Origin: an uncultured Sphingomonadales bacterium
Lineage (GTDB): Bacteria > Pseudomonadota > Alphaproteobacteria > Sphingomonadales > Sphingomonadaceae
Assembly (NCBI GenBank): GCA_937898525.1
Contig: CALCBC010000089.1
Coordinates: 5,621 to 69,620, forward strand
Direction of reading: 5' to 3'
Length of the DNA stretch: 64,000 nucleotides
In this document: one piece after another, positions 50,665 through 58,681 of the stretch
Numbering within the stretch: the first letter of the stretch is position 1
How the letters are laid out: each line of letters opens with the position of its first letter
Made by a program: the position numbers and the translations under genes
Notes under the pieces: generated by a model
What the model saw: only the letters and a program-made list of their open reading frames with translations
What the model was told of the DNA's origin: nothing
Databases searched by the model: none

Positions 50665-51446
50665 TCACGCTCGACTTCGGCTTCGGCGCGCTCGAGCAGG
50701 ACTTCTGGCGCGTGGTGTTCCTGATGACCCGCATCGGCGCCGCGATGCTGGCGGCGCCGCTGTTCGGCTCGGCCGTGGTCCCTGTGACCGTGCGCGTCTG
50801 CGCGACCGGTGCTGTCGCGGTGTTCGTCGCCGCATGGATGCCCTCGATCGACGCGCCGGCAGCGCTGTTCTCGCTTGCGGGCCTGCTGGCCGTCATGGGT
50901 GAAGTGGTAGTCGGCCTCGCGCTCGGCTTCGTGCTGCAGATCGCGTTCGCCGCACCGACCATCGCCGCCGAACTGATCGGCGGCGGCATGGGGATGAGCA
51001 TGGCAATGGCGGCCGATCCAAACGGTGGCGGTCAGACGACCGCGTTCGGGCAGTTCTTCAGCATCGTGCTGACGCTGATGTTCCTCGCGATGGGGGCGCA
51101 CCTCCACTGGATCGCGCTGGTTGTCGAGAGCTACGGGGCGTTCCCGCCGGGCGAGACATGGCTCGGCGCCGGACGGTTCGCCACCATCGCCTCGTTCGCC
51201 GGCGCCATGTTCGAAACGGCGGTGCGGATCGCGCTGCCGGTGACTCTGGTACTGCTGCTGGTCCAGGCGCTGACCGGCGTGCTCAGCCGCTCGGCCCCGT
51301 CGCTGAACCTTTTCGCGCTTGGCCTGCCTGCGGGCGTGCTGGCCGGGATCACCGCGCTGATCCTCGCCGCCCCGGTGATCTACGACCAGCTCGGCGACGT
51401 GGTGACCCTGTCGCTCGAGCAGACCGAAAGCCTGGTGCAGCAATGA
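50661..51446 (+). CDS. fliR: Flagellar export gate protein FliR
   Basis: Gate subunit of 261 aa with about six helices. RIGAAMLAAPLFGSAVVPVT at the N-terminus, GFVLQIAFAAPTIAAELIGG, and RSAPSLNLFALGLPAGVLAG match FliR. ATG 50661 overlaps the fliQ stop; ends in ATGA with flhB. Confidence 0.95.
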   Translation: MITLDFGFGALEQDFWRVVFLMTRIGAAMLAAPLFGSAVVPVTVRVCATGAVAVFVAAWMPSIDAPAALFSLAGLLAVMGEVVVGLALGFVLQIAFAAPTIAAELIGGGMGMSMAMAADPNGGGQTTAFGQFFSIVLTLMFLAMGAHLHWIALVVESYGAFPPGETWLGAGRFATIASFAGAMFETAVRIALPVTLVLLLVQALTGVLSRSAPSLNLFALGLPAGVLAGITALILAAPVIYDQLGDVVTLSLEQTESLVQQ

Positions 51447-52570
51447 GCGAGAGCGCCGGCGAGAAGAGCTTTGCCCCGACCGAGAAGCGTCGCCGCGACG
51501 CCGCCCGGAAGGGCGACGTGCTGCGCTCGCGCGAGCTGTCGACGGCCGCCGTGATCCTGTTCGGCGGAGCCTGGCTGACTTTCGCCGGACCGTGGCTTCT
51601 CGGCGACCTCGCCGCCCTGCTGCGCGCCAGCCTGGTGTTCGACCGCGAGGCATTGATGCACTTCGACAGCGGGCCGATGCTCGGCTCGATCCTGCTCACC
51701 GTCATGGCGCCGCTCGCGACCCTCGCACTGCCGATCATCCTGCTGGCGGTCGGCTCGCAGCTGGCCTTCGGCGAAGGACGCTGGGTCGGCGCCAACCTCG
51801 CCTTCAAGGGATCGCGGATCAATCCGCTGAACGGCCTCAAGCGGATGTTCGGCGTCACCGGGCTGATCGAGATGGGCAAGGGCCTGCTGAAAGTCGGATT
51901 GCTCGGTGCGATCGCCTTCGTCTGGGGCCGCGGCTGGATCGACACGATCTCCGGGCTCGGCAAGGGCAACCTGTCGCAGCAGCTGTCCGCCGGTTGGAGC
52001 GCGTTGACCAGCCTGCTGCTGGCGCTCGCTGCCGGCCTCGTGGTGATCGCGATGGTCGACGTCCCGGTGCAGTGGGTCCGCCGCATGCAGCGCCTGAAGA
52101 TGACCCAGCAGGAGCTGCGTGACGAGACCAAGGAAACCGAGGGTTCGCCGGAAGCCAAGGCGTTCCGTCGCCAGCGGCAGCGTGAGATCGCGATGGGCGG
52201 GGTCGCCCACGCGATGCGCAAGGCACAGTTCGTGCTGACCAACCCGACCCATTTCAGCGTTGCGATGGCCTACGATCCCGAGCTTGCCTCGGCCCCGATC
52301 GTCCTCGCCAAGGGACGCGGCGAGAAAGCGCTCGCGATCCGCGAACTCGCGCGCGAGTTCGACGTACCGCTGCTCGAGCTGCCGCAACTGGCCCGGTCGG
52401 TCTATTTCACGACGCGCGAGAACCAGACGATCCGCGAAGAGCTCTACGCCGCGATCGCCTCGGTGCTGGCGTTCGTCTACTCGCTGAAGCGCGGCGAGAC
52501 GCCGCGCATGCCGCAGATCGAGGTTCCCGTGGAGCTGCGTTTCGATGCCGACGGCCGCCTCGCCACTTAA
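51443..52570 (+). CDS. flhB: Flagellar export switch protein FlhB
   Basis: Sets export specificity by self-cleavage. The 375-aa protein has four helices and a cytoplasmic domain with the cleavage site TNPTHFSVAMAY: N267-P268-T269-H270, equivalent to Salmonella N269-P270. The opening EKSFAPTEKRRRDAARKGDV is typical. Complete. fliD follows after 30 nt. Confidence 0.97.
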   Translation: MSESAGEKSFAPTEKRRRDAARKGDVLRSRELSTAAVILFGGAWLTFAGPWLLGDLAALLRASLVFDREALMHFDSGPMLGSILLTVMAPLATLALPIILLAVGSQLAFGEGRWVGANLAFKGSRINPLNGLKRMFGVTGLIEMGKGLLKVGLLGAIAFVWGRGWIDTISGLGKGNLSQQLSAGWSALTSLLLALAAGLVVIAMVDVPVQWVRRMQRLKMTQQELRDETKETEGSPEAKAFRRQRQREIAMGGVAHAMRKAQFVLTNPTHFSVAMAYDPELASAPIVLAKGRGEKALAIRELAREFDVPLLELPQLARSVYFTTRENQTIREELYAAIASVLAFVYSLKRGETPRMPQIEVPVELRFDADGRLAT

Positions 52571-52600
52571 CTCGCCTGCCCGCCGGCCGTTCTGCTGCGC

Positions 52601-54022
52601 ATGAGCCAGATCGGATCCATCATCACCGCGCTCGGCGGCGGCAGCGGCGTCGACATGGTGCAGCTGGCGAACGATCTCGCGGCTGCCCAGTTCGCGCTTC
52701 GCCAGGACCGCATCACAGCGCTCGGCGAGCAGCTCGAGCGGCAGATCTCGGCCGCTTCCTCGATCAAGAATTCGCTGTCGCTGCTGGCCTCGGCTCTCGG
52801 CGACCGCGTGCGGATCGGCGACCTGTCGTCGCAGCCCCGCGTCGCCAACGGCGCTGTCGCGACCGCCTCGTGCCCGCCCGGGACGGTAGGCTCTGGCACC
52901 TACTCGCTCGAAGTGCTCGCCCTCGCCTCGGCGCAGACGCTGACCAGCCCGGCATTCACGGATGTGGCCACGGTGGTCGGTGCGGGAACGCTGACGCTGC
53001 GCTTCGGCACGACGACCGGATCCGGCTTCGCAGAGGATCCCACGAGCACGCCTGTCACGATCGAGATCGCCAGCGGCGCGACGCTGGCCGACGTCGCCTC
53101 GGCGATCAATACCTCCGGCTCGGCGGTGAAGGCCTACGTGGCCCAGACAGCGAACGGCGCGCAGCTGGTGCTGAAGGGCCCGGAGGGTGCCAGCAACGGC
53201 TTCATCGTCGAGGCTTCCGAAACCCCCGGAGAGGAAGGGCTCGCGGCGCTGGCATGGAACCCGGCAAGCGGCGGAGACCCCGCGCGACTTACCTCGACGG
53301 CCGGCGATGCCTCGTTCCTGCTCGACGGCCTGCTGATGACCAGCGCCAGCAACTCGACGGGCACCATCGCCCCCGGGCTGACGCTCAAGCTGACGGGCAC
53401 CAACGCGGGAGCGCCGACGCAGGTCAGCTTCGCCAGTCCGACGGACGCGATTGCCGAGGCCATGCAGGATCTGGTCACGGCGCTGAACGAAGTCGCCGGA
53501 GCCCTGCGCGACGCAACCAACCCGATCGGGGGCGACCTCGCGCGCGATCCCGGCGCACGCGCCCTGCTGCGCTCGTTCTCGAAGCTGACCAGTACCGTCG
53601 TCATGCCCAACGCCACCGGTGACGCGCCGCGGACGCTGTCGGACCTCGGCCTCGCCATCCAGCGCGATGGCACTTTCAGGCTCGACACGGCCACGCTGCA
53701 GCGAACGCTCGCGCGTGACCCCGCCGGCGCGGCGGCCATGTTCACGCCCGGGCTCTACGGCGTCTACGCAACCTTCGACAAGCTGGCCCGCTCAGCCGGG
53801 AGCACCGGCGACCCCGGCTCGCTCGGCGGCTCGATCCTGCGCTACCAGGCGAAATCGGCCGACCTGAACAAGACCGCCGCCAAGCTCGCCGAACAGCAGG
53901 AAACCCTGCGCGCCTCCCTCGTCTCGCGCTTCGCCAAGGCCGACACGCGGATCAGCGCATCGAAGTCGACCCTGAGCTTCCTGCAAGCGCAGATCGACGT
54001 GTGGAACGCGCGGAGGGATTGA
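52601..54022 (+). CDS. fliD: Filament cap protein FliD
   Basis: Caps the filament and folds incoming flagellin. The 473-aa product has GSGVDMVQLANDLAAAQFAL at the N-terminus, a HAP2 middle region with LSDLGLAIQRDGTFRLD, and a C-terminal coiled coil. Length is normal. No clear promoter precedes it; it probably reads through from flhB. Its stop overlaps the fliS start. Confidence 0.93.
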   Translation: MSQIGSIITALGGGSGVDMVQLANDLAAAQFALRQDRITALGEQLERQISAASSIKNSLSLLASALGDRVRIGDLSSQPRVANGAVATASCPPGTVGSGTYSLEVLALASAQTLTSPAFTDVATVVGAGTLTLRFGTTTGSGFAEDPTSTPVTIEIASGATLADVASAINTSGSAVKAYVAQTANGAQLVLKGPEGASNGFIVEASETPGEEGLAALAWNPASGGDPARLTSTAGDASFLLDGLLMTSASNSTGTIAPGLTLKLTGTNAGAPTQVSFASPTDAIAEAMQDLVTALNEVAGALRDATNPIGGDLARDPGARALLRSFSKLTSTVVMPNATGDAPRTLSDLGLAIQRDGTFRLDTATLQRTLARDPAGAAAMFTPGLYGVYATFDKLARSAGSTGDPGSLGGSILRYQAKSADLNKTAAKLAEQQETLRASLVSRFAKADTRISASKSTLSFLQAQIDVWNARRD

Positions 54023-54396
54023 TGCTCGCCTTCACCGACCCGCGCGAAGCCTATCGCCGCAGCGAGATCGATGCCCGTGTACACGGTGGGGCCGATCCGG
54101 CGGACCTGGTGCTGTTGTGCATGGAGCAGGCGATCAGCTCGCTGGGCCTGGCGCTCATCGCTCACGAGCGGAACGACCGGGCCGGACGCAGCAAGGCGCT
54201 GACGCGGGCGCTCTCGGCCGTCACTGCGCTCGACATGGGAGTCGATCGCGACGCTCCTCTGGCCGACGCGTTGCTGCAGCTCTACGGCGCGGCGCGCAAG
54301 GCGATCCTGGACAGCGTGCTGGCCTTCGACGCCGAAGTGCTCGGGCGGGTGCGGCAGGACTTCATCGAGATCGCGGCGGCGCTGGGAAGGCGCTGA
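54022..54396 (+). CDS. fliS: Flagellin export chaperone FliS
   Basis: Cytosolic chaperone that stops flagellin from polymerising before export. The 124-aa product opens with AFTDPREAYRRSEIDARV and has the helix GRSKALTRALSAVTALDMGV. ATG 54022 lies within the fliD stop (TGATG) with GGAGG upstream. It ends the plus-strand flagellar operon. Confidence 0.88.
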   Translation: MLAFTDPREAYRRSEIDARVHGGADPADLVLLCMEQAISSLGLALIAHERNDRAGRSKALTRALSAVTALDMGVDRDAPLADALLQLYGAARKAILDSVLAFDAEVLGRVRQDFIEIAAALGRR

Positions 54397-54406
54397 GCGC
54401 CGACGG

Positions 54407-54880
54407 CTAGGCCCGGTTCGCGCCGAGGGCCACTGCGTCCTGGCGCGGCACCTCGATCGTCGGCCCCTCTTCGAGATCGAGGCCGAACTCCAGTCTCAGC
54501 ATGATCAGGCGGTTCGCCCAGGCCTCGAGGATCGCCTCGGCGAGCGTGCTCCCGCGGCCCGTGACCGGCCGCTTGAGAATGTTGCAGGCGATCGCCGCGC
54601 GAGACCTCGGCCCGTCGCCGCCAGGTTCGACGATGAGGCTGGCGGGAGGAACAACCAAGTGCTGGGCGGCTGTCTCGAGATCGCCCGCCCCGAGAAGCGC
54701 TTCGAACTCGCGTTCCCCAAGTATCGGCAGTACCACTCTTCGGAATGGTACCGGAGCTAGTCGCACTAAATGGGCTGCATGACGCAGCGAGTTCTCGAGG
54801 CTATCAAGTTCGCCGGTCGAGATGACTACGATACGCTGGAACCACAGGGCGGGCGCGAGCGGCTCAATGCTACCGCACAT
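54407..54880 (-). CDS. Unknown 157-aa protein convergent with fliS
   Basis: I do not recognise it. ATG 54880 is preceded by AAGGGGGG, a strong ribosome site, and the frame has normal amino acid use. The N-terminal half is mixed alpha/beta (WFQRIVVISTGELDSLENSL, then PFRRVVLPILGEREFEALLG), with a later hydrophobic strand PPASLIVEPGG and a C-terminal helix AEAILEAWANRLIMLRLEFG. There is no signal peptide or membrane helix. Its upstream DNA is AT-rich for this genome and contains a 13-bp inverted repeat. Position at the edge of the flagellar cluster may be chance. Confidence 0.6.
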   Translation of the reverse strand: MCGSIEPLAPALWFQRIVVISTGELDSLENSLRHAAHLVRLAPVPFRRVVLPILGEREFEALLGAGDLETAAQHLVVPPASLIVEPGGDGPRSRAAIACNILKRPVTGRGSTLAEAILEAWANRLIMLRLEFGLDLEEGPTIEVPRQDAVALGANRA

Positions 54881-54904
54881 GACAGCCCCCCTTCTCTGAT
54901 GCCC

Positions 54905-54917
54905 ACTCTATTAGAGT
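54905..54917. promoter_or_regulatory. ACTCTA-T-TAGAGT inverted repeat upstream of the unknown gene
   Basis: A perfect 6+1+6 inverted repeat 25 nt before ATG 54880, in a locally AT-rich stretch. It may be an operator for the minus-strand gene. Confidence 0.35.
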
Positions 54918-55063
54918 TTACATTTCCTCTTAGCATAACGGCCGAATATATCAATCGAATCGGCAAGTCGTGCCGCCCGACGCCGCCTGCAACGGGGGTC
55001 GAGCCGGCCAAGGGGAAGGCGATCGGTAGGTCGGAGCGACCGAACAGGCCGCAAAGCGCGCGT

Positions 55064-55723
55064 CTAGGCCGCACGCTCGAGCAGAATATCCGAGTAATCG
55101 AGGATTTCGCTCCGCATGAATTCTGCGTCGAGACCGGCGTAGAGCGCGATGCGCACGGCATCCGAGGTCGTCTGCGCCTGAAGCTTGCGCATCATGTTGC
55201 CGCGATGGATTTCCACCGTCCGCGGGCTGATATCCAGTTCCATCGCGATGGACTTGTTGGCGCAGCCCTTGACCAGCAGTCGGAGCACGTCGGTCTCGCG
55301 CGCGGTCAGGCCCTTGACCTTCTGCCGCGCCTCGTGGCGGCGGCGGTGCTCGACGATCAGGCGATCGCCGACCGCCGCAAGCGTCTTGAGCGAGGCATCG
55401 AGCAAGCGCGCCTCGAACGGCCATTTCAGGTAGTCCCACGCGCCGAGTTGCATCGCCTGCACGATCCGCTCGGGCGCCGGATCGGCGGAGTAGAAGGTGA
55501 TCGGCAGCGGCATCTCCTGCGCGCCCATGAGCTGGCGAAGCTGGATGAGGTCGCATTGACGCTGGTCGTCGTGGGCGAAGACGTATCCGCCCGACGGCAT
55601 CCGCTCCGAAAACTCGGTCAAGTCCTCGTAGATTTCCGCGTGCAAGCCGCGGCCCAGGAATTCGCGGGCGATGCTCGCCCGGCGCCGCGAGTCCTGGTCG
55701 ATGACATGGATACGGACACTCAT
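55064..55723 (-). CDS. LuxR/FixJ-family response regulator with degenerate receiver
   Basis: A 219-aa two-domain regulator. Residues 1-120 have a receiver-like fold (RIHVIDQDSRRRASIAREFL), but the phosphorylation strand reads GGYVFAHDDQ and the usual Lys-Pro pair is LKWPF, with Trp in the normal Lys place; phosphorylation is uncertain. Residues 138-197 are a GerE-type helix-turn-helix (LTARETDVLRLLVKGCANKS, then SPRTVEIHRGNMMRKL). GAAAGG precedes ATG 55723. The open frame further upstream is not conserved. No partner kinase is in the window. Confidence 0.85.
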   Translation of the reverse strand: MSVRIHVIDQDSRRRASIAREFLGRGLHAEIYEDLTEFSERMPSGGYVFAHDDQRQCDLIQLRQLMGAQEMPLPITFYSADPAPERIVQAMQLGAWDYLKWPFEARLLDASLKTLAAVGDRLIVEHRRRHEARQKVKGLTARETDVLRLLVKGCANKSIAMELDISPRTVEIHRGNMMRKLQAQTTSDAVRIALYAGLDAEFMRSEILDYSDILLERAA

Positions 55724-56036
55724 GACGTGCCTTTCATCAACGAGGGCGTTAACGCCCACGGTTAACCACTGGTCTCGATTACCACGGCAAGCACGGGAAA
55801 CTACTGGTTTTTTCCTAGGTGGCAATACGTAACCAGCCCGTCGCCGCGCGATCCGTCTTTAACGGAAACGCCGCGACAAGCTTGTCCAAGCGCGCCAATC
55901 TTTGTCGAATCGAGCCCGGGACGAAACTAAGGAAAGTTCCGGAGCACCAAGGGACCCGCGGCGGGCGGGATACGCGTCCGCCACCCCCGAGTTCCAACGC
56001 GGCTGGCCTGCCTGACCGGCCCCGGCGGCCGGCCCA
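55724..56036. other. Intergenic region before the LuxR-type regulator
   Basis: A 313-nt gap. It contains two GTTAAC palindromes 13 bp apart (55748-55753 and 55761-55766), a candidate site for the regulator itself or a CtrA-like protein, and a GC-rich hairpin (about 56014-56034) that follows the tRNA on the minus strand and may end its transcript. No coding frame with a credible start is seen. Confidence 0.5.
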
Positions 56037-56112
56037 TGGTGGGCGGTGACGGGCTCGAACCGCCGACCCTCTCGGTGTAAACGAGATGCTCTACCAACTG
56101 AGCTAACCGCCC
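56037..56112 (-). tRNA. tRNA-Val (anticodon UAC)
   Basis: On the minus strand the 76-nt sequence begins GGGCGGTTAGCTCAGTTGG, has an anticodon loop TTTACAC with TAC at 56079-56077, the T arm GGTTCGAGCC, and ends CGCCC-ACCA with CCA encoded. All stems pair. Confidence 0.97.
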
Positions 56113-56156
56113 GCGCGCCGGTGCCCATAGCGGAGGAACGGCGTGGGCGCCAGCGG

Positions 56157-57116
56157 TCAGACCAGCCGCGCGGCGCTCCGGCCGACTTCGGCGAAGTAGC
56201 GCGCGATCGCCTCCTGCGCCTTGTCGCTGAGGGCGATGAACGCGCGGCGGCGGTCGACGTCGTCGGCCGTGCGTTCGATCAGGCCGGCGGCCACGAGCTG
56301 GCCGATCCAGCGCAGCGCGGTCGTCGGCGGCACACCGCTGGCGATGCACAGCGAAGTGACCGAGACGCGCTTGCCCTCGCCGTGCGCGGCCGCGAGGTCG
56401 AGCAGCATGTCCCAGGCGGGATCGGCAAACAGCCCCGGCTCGAAGAACCGCGCCCGCATCTGCCGGTGGCGGATGATCCGCCGCAGCATCCGCGGATCGG
56501 GTAGCGGCGGGCATCGCCCGGCCACGAGGTCCCCGGACACGGCGTAGCCGTGCCGCGGGCTTTCGCAGTGGAACGCCTTGTCGTCCCCGGCGACACCGAA
56601 GCCGCCGATCCGCTCGAGCCGGTCGGCGATCTCTCCCACCTGCTCGGTCAGCCGCAGCAGCGCCAGGCGGTCGTCGGCGCCGAGCTCGCGCAGCCGGGCC
56701 GGTATCCGCACCATGGCCCGGCCGAGCGCGACGACACGCTCCCCGCGGGTCGGATCGACGAGGATCTGCGGCGCGGAGCGGTCGCAGCAGGCGAAGACCT
56801 CGTCGAGGGCCGCGACGCTGGTCGAGACGACCAGCCGGGCCCCGGCGCGCGCGGCGCGCAGGTCGAGCCGGGCGAGCGCCGCCAAGGCGGCGGGGCCGGT
56901 TTCGGGGCAGTCGACCAGGATTACCGCGCCGAGTGCCCGCGGCTCGCTCCCGGCCAGGGCCGCGATCGGCGCGCAGTCCTCGACGGCAAGGCCGGCAGCT
57001 TCGGCATCTTCGCGCAGCTCGTCGCGCATGGCCGGGCGGTCGGCGAAGATCGAAGCCTGAAGCGGCAGCCCGCCGGGATCATTGGCAGGCACGTAAGCGA
57101 AATTGACCTGGGGCAT
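56157..57116 (-). CDS. MarR-like winged-helix regulator with N-terminal receiver-like domain
   Basis: A 319-aa protein. The C-terminal 120 residues form a winged helix of MarR type (CIASGVPPTTALRWIGQLVA, then AGLIERTADDVDRRRAFIAL). The N-terminal 140 residues have the strand-helix rhythm of a response-regulator receiver (LGAVILVDCPETGPAALAAL, then GARLVVSTSVAALDEV), without a clear phospho-acceptor. A helical linker (about 150-200) joins them. GGGGAGA precedes ATG 57116; TTGACT (57174-57169) may be its -35. An SOS-type GTTC-N7-GTTC lies just upstream. Target genes unknown. Confidence 0.75.
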   Translation of the reverse strand: MPQVNFAYVPANDPGGLPLQASIFADRPAMRDELREDAEAAGLAVEDCAPIAALAGSEPRALGAVILVDCPETGPAALAALARLDLRAARAGARLVVSTSVAALDEVFACCDRSAPQILVDPTRGERVVALGRAMVRIPARLRELGADDRLALLRLTEQVGEIADRLERIGGFGVAGDDKAFHCESPRHGYAVSGDLVAGRCPPLPDPRMLRRIIRHRQMRARFFEPGLFADPAWDMLLDLAAAHGEGKRVSVTSLCIASGVPPTTALRWIGQLVAAGLIERTADDVDRRRAFIALSDKAQEAIARYFAEVGRSAARLV

Positions 57117-57179
57117 CGTTCCGTCTCCCCCGATTCGGAGAGAACAGAATGAGTACATTGCCGGAGCGAGTCAAGTTTT

Positions 57180-57194
57180 GTTCCGGTTTCGTTC
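57180..57194. promoter_or_regulatory. GTTC-N7-GTTC, SOS-box-like site
   Basis: GTTCCGGTTTCGTTC matches the alphaproteobacterial LexA site exactly, 6 bp upstream of the putative -35 of the winged-helix gene. A weaker partner GAAC-N7-GTAC lies at 57142-57156 over the promoter. One such match per tens of kb is expected by chance. Confidence 0.4.
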
Positions 57195-57215
57195 GGATCG
57201 CGGTGGTGGTGTGCT

Positions 57216-57314
57216 GGGGGGACAGTCCCCTGCCGCGGCGCGTCATTTCGCGAGAGGCCCGTCCCTGTGGGGACAGTCCCCTGATCGGCTACCTGTGGGG
57301 GACAGTCGCCTGAT
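57216..57314. repeat. Three copies of a GGGGACAGTCCCC-type palindrome
   Basis: GGGGGGACAGTCCCCT (57215-57231), GGGGACAGTCCCCTGATC (57269-57286) and GGGGGACAGTCGCCTGATC (57297-57315) follow each other at about 54 and 28 bp. The second and third share the flanking CTGTGGGG and CTGATC. The third has one changed base in the right arm. A related copy is at 8380. Also a possible region of minus-strand termination after the L,D-transpeptidase gene. Confidence 0.7.
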
Positions 57315-57325
57315 CCGAGGAGCTG

Positions 57326-57817
57326 TCAGGGGCGGATTTCGATCGGGGTGCCGTCGGGGACCATCTGCCACAGCGCCTCGATCTCGGCGTTGGACACGGC
57401 GATACAGCCATCGGTCCAGTCGCCGGGCAGGCGGCCGAACGGCAGCCAGTTGGGCTGGCCGTGGATGAAGATCTCGCCGCCCGGCGAGCGCCCGCGCGCC
57501 GCGGCATAGGCGCGGTCGGCGGCGTTCGGATAGTCGATGTGCAGGCTGAGCCGGTAGGCGCTGCGCGGATTGCCGTAGTCGATCGTGTAGAGGCCCTCGG
57601 GCGTGCGCTCGTCGCCCTCGAAGCGCTTGTGGCCGCGCGGCTGGGCGCCGAACTGGAGGCCGGTAATCCGGTGGTAGGCCCGCCCGTCCGCGTATAGCGT
57701 CAGCGTGCGGTCCGACTTGTCGACGCGGATGAAATCGGCGACCGGCAGCCTGGCCGCCTCGTCGGCAGCGGCGGGGCCGGCGATCAGGACCAGCATCAGC
57801 AGGACCGCGGCACGCAT
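57326..57817 (-). CDS. L,D-transpeptidase family protein (YkuD)
   Basis: Exported enzyme that would form 3-3 peptidoglycan cross-links or link proteins to the wall. The 163-aa precursor has a signal (AAVLLMLVLIAGPAAA), then a YkuD domain with H119 in EIFIHGQPN and the nucleophile C138 in GDWTDGCIAVSNAEIE. The domain is nearly the whole mature protein, so no wall-binding module is present. Complete. Confidence 0.92.
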   Translation of the reverse strand: MRAAVLLMLVLIAGPAAADEAARLPVADFIRVDKSDRTLTLYADGRAYHRITGLQFGAQPRGHKRFEGDERTPEGLYTIDYGNPRSAYRLSLHIDYPNAADRAYAAARGRSPGGEIFIHGQPNWLPFGRLPGDWTDGCIAVSNAEIEALWQMVPDGTPIEIRP

Positions 57818-57852
57818 GCCGCGAGACTATGCCGATCGGCCCCCGGCGGCAA

Positions 57853-58620
57853 TCAGCGCAGGCGCTCTCCGACCAGCGTGCCCTTGGCCCCGGGCAGCAG
57901 CATGAAGCTGAAGTCCGGCCACTCGCGCTTCCAGCGGGCAGCGACGACCCGCTCTCCGGGGCGCGCAGCGTCGTCGAGCAATACGACCCCGCCGGGGCGA
58001 ACGCGATCAAACAGGGTCTCGGCGCGGCCGCGGACGAACGGGTTCAGCGTCCACGGCGGGCCGTCGATCACCAGCAGGTCGATTTCCGCCGGCAGGCCAC
58101 TCAGTTCATACCAGCTGTGTGACCAGCTGCTCGGATCCTCGACAATCGGCGCGTGGCGCATCGTGGCCCCGAGCCCGTGCGTCTCGAGCCAGCGCCCGGT
58201 CGCCTCGACGAAGTCGGGGTGCTGGTCGTAGCTCGTCAGGTGTCCGCCACCGTTGAGCTCGAGCGCCTTGGCCAGCACCAGCGTTGAGGCGCCGCAGCCG
58301 AGCTCGACCACCTCGCGCGGGCGCAGCTTCTCGATCGCCTCGACGATGCGCCACAGGAACCAGGTGTCGGCCTTCCAGCTGCCGAGATGCGGCAGCGCAT
58401 CGTGCGGCAGCGAGAGTCGGTCGAGCAGCGCGAGCTTGTCGGCGAGCCGGCCGCCCCACAGGCTGCGCGCAAGCCAGGGCCACTGGATGGCGCCCCAGGC
58501 CACGGTGAACAGCTTTTCGGAGAAGGGACGGCTGGCGGCACCATCGTCGAGCGCCAGGAACGCCGTCTTTTCGCGCGAGGTCATGGGCGGTGCAATCTCC
58601 GGCAGGCTGGCGAGCTTCAT
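57853..58620 (-). CDS. Class I SAM-dependent methyltransferase-like protein
   Basis: A 255-aa cytosolic protein with SAM-binding motif I (VVELGCGASTLVLAKAL) and motif II-like LLVIDGPPWTLNPF, plus VRPGGVVLLDD. The N-terminal 90 residues are helical and Trp-rich. Substrate cannot be told; it resembles methyltransferases that act on small molecules or glycan-related substrates. ATG 58620 is chosen; a TTG 8 codons upstream is less likely and ATG 58584 is also possible. Confidence 0.8.
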   Translation of the reverse strand: MKLASLPEIAPPMTSREKTAFLALDDGAASRPFSEKLFTVAWGAIQWPWLARSLWGGRLADKLALLDRLSLPHDALPHLGSWKADTWFLWRIVEAIEKLRPREVVELGCGASTLVLAKALELNGGGHLTSYDQHPDFVEATGRWLETHGLGATMRHAPIVEDPSSWSHSWYELSGLPAEIDLLVIDGPPWTLNPFVRGRAETLFDRVRPGGVVLLDDAARPGERVVAARWKREWPDFSFMLLPGAKGTLVGERLR

Positions 58621-58681
58621 AAGGGCCGCGTCGGGCCGCGGCAATGCGGCTTGCGAGCCGCCGGACTCGTTTGTGCGCGCG

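Noticed and set aside
55818..55840. TGGTTACGTATTGC (minus strand) as a sigma-54 promoter for the LuxR-type gene
   Set aside because: Spacing between GG and GC is 9 nt and the distance to the start is over 90 nt.
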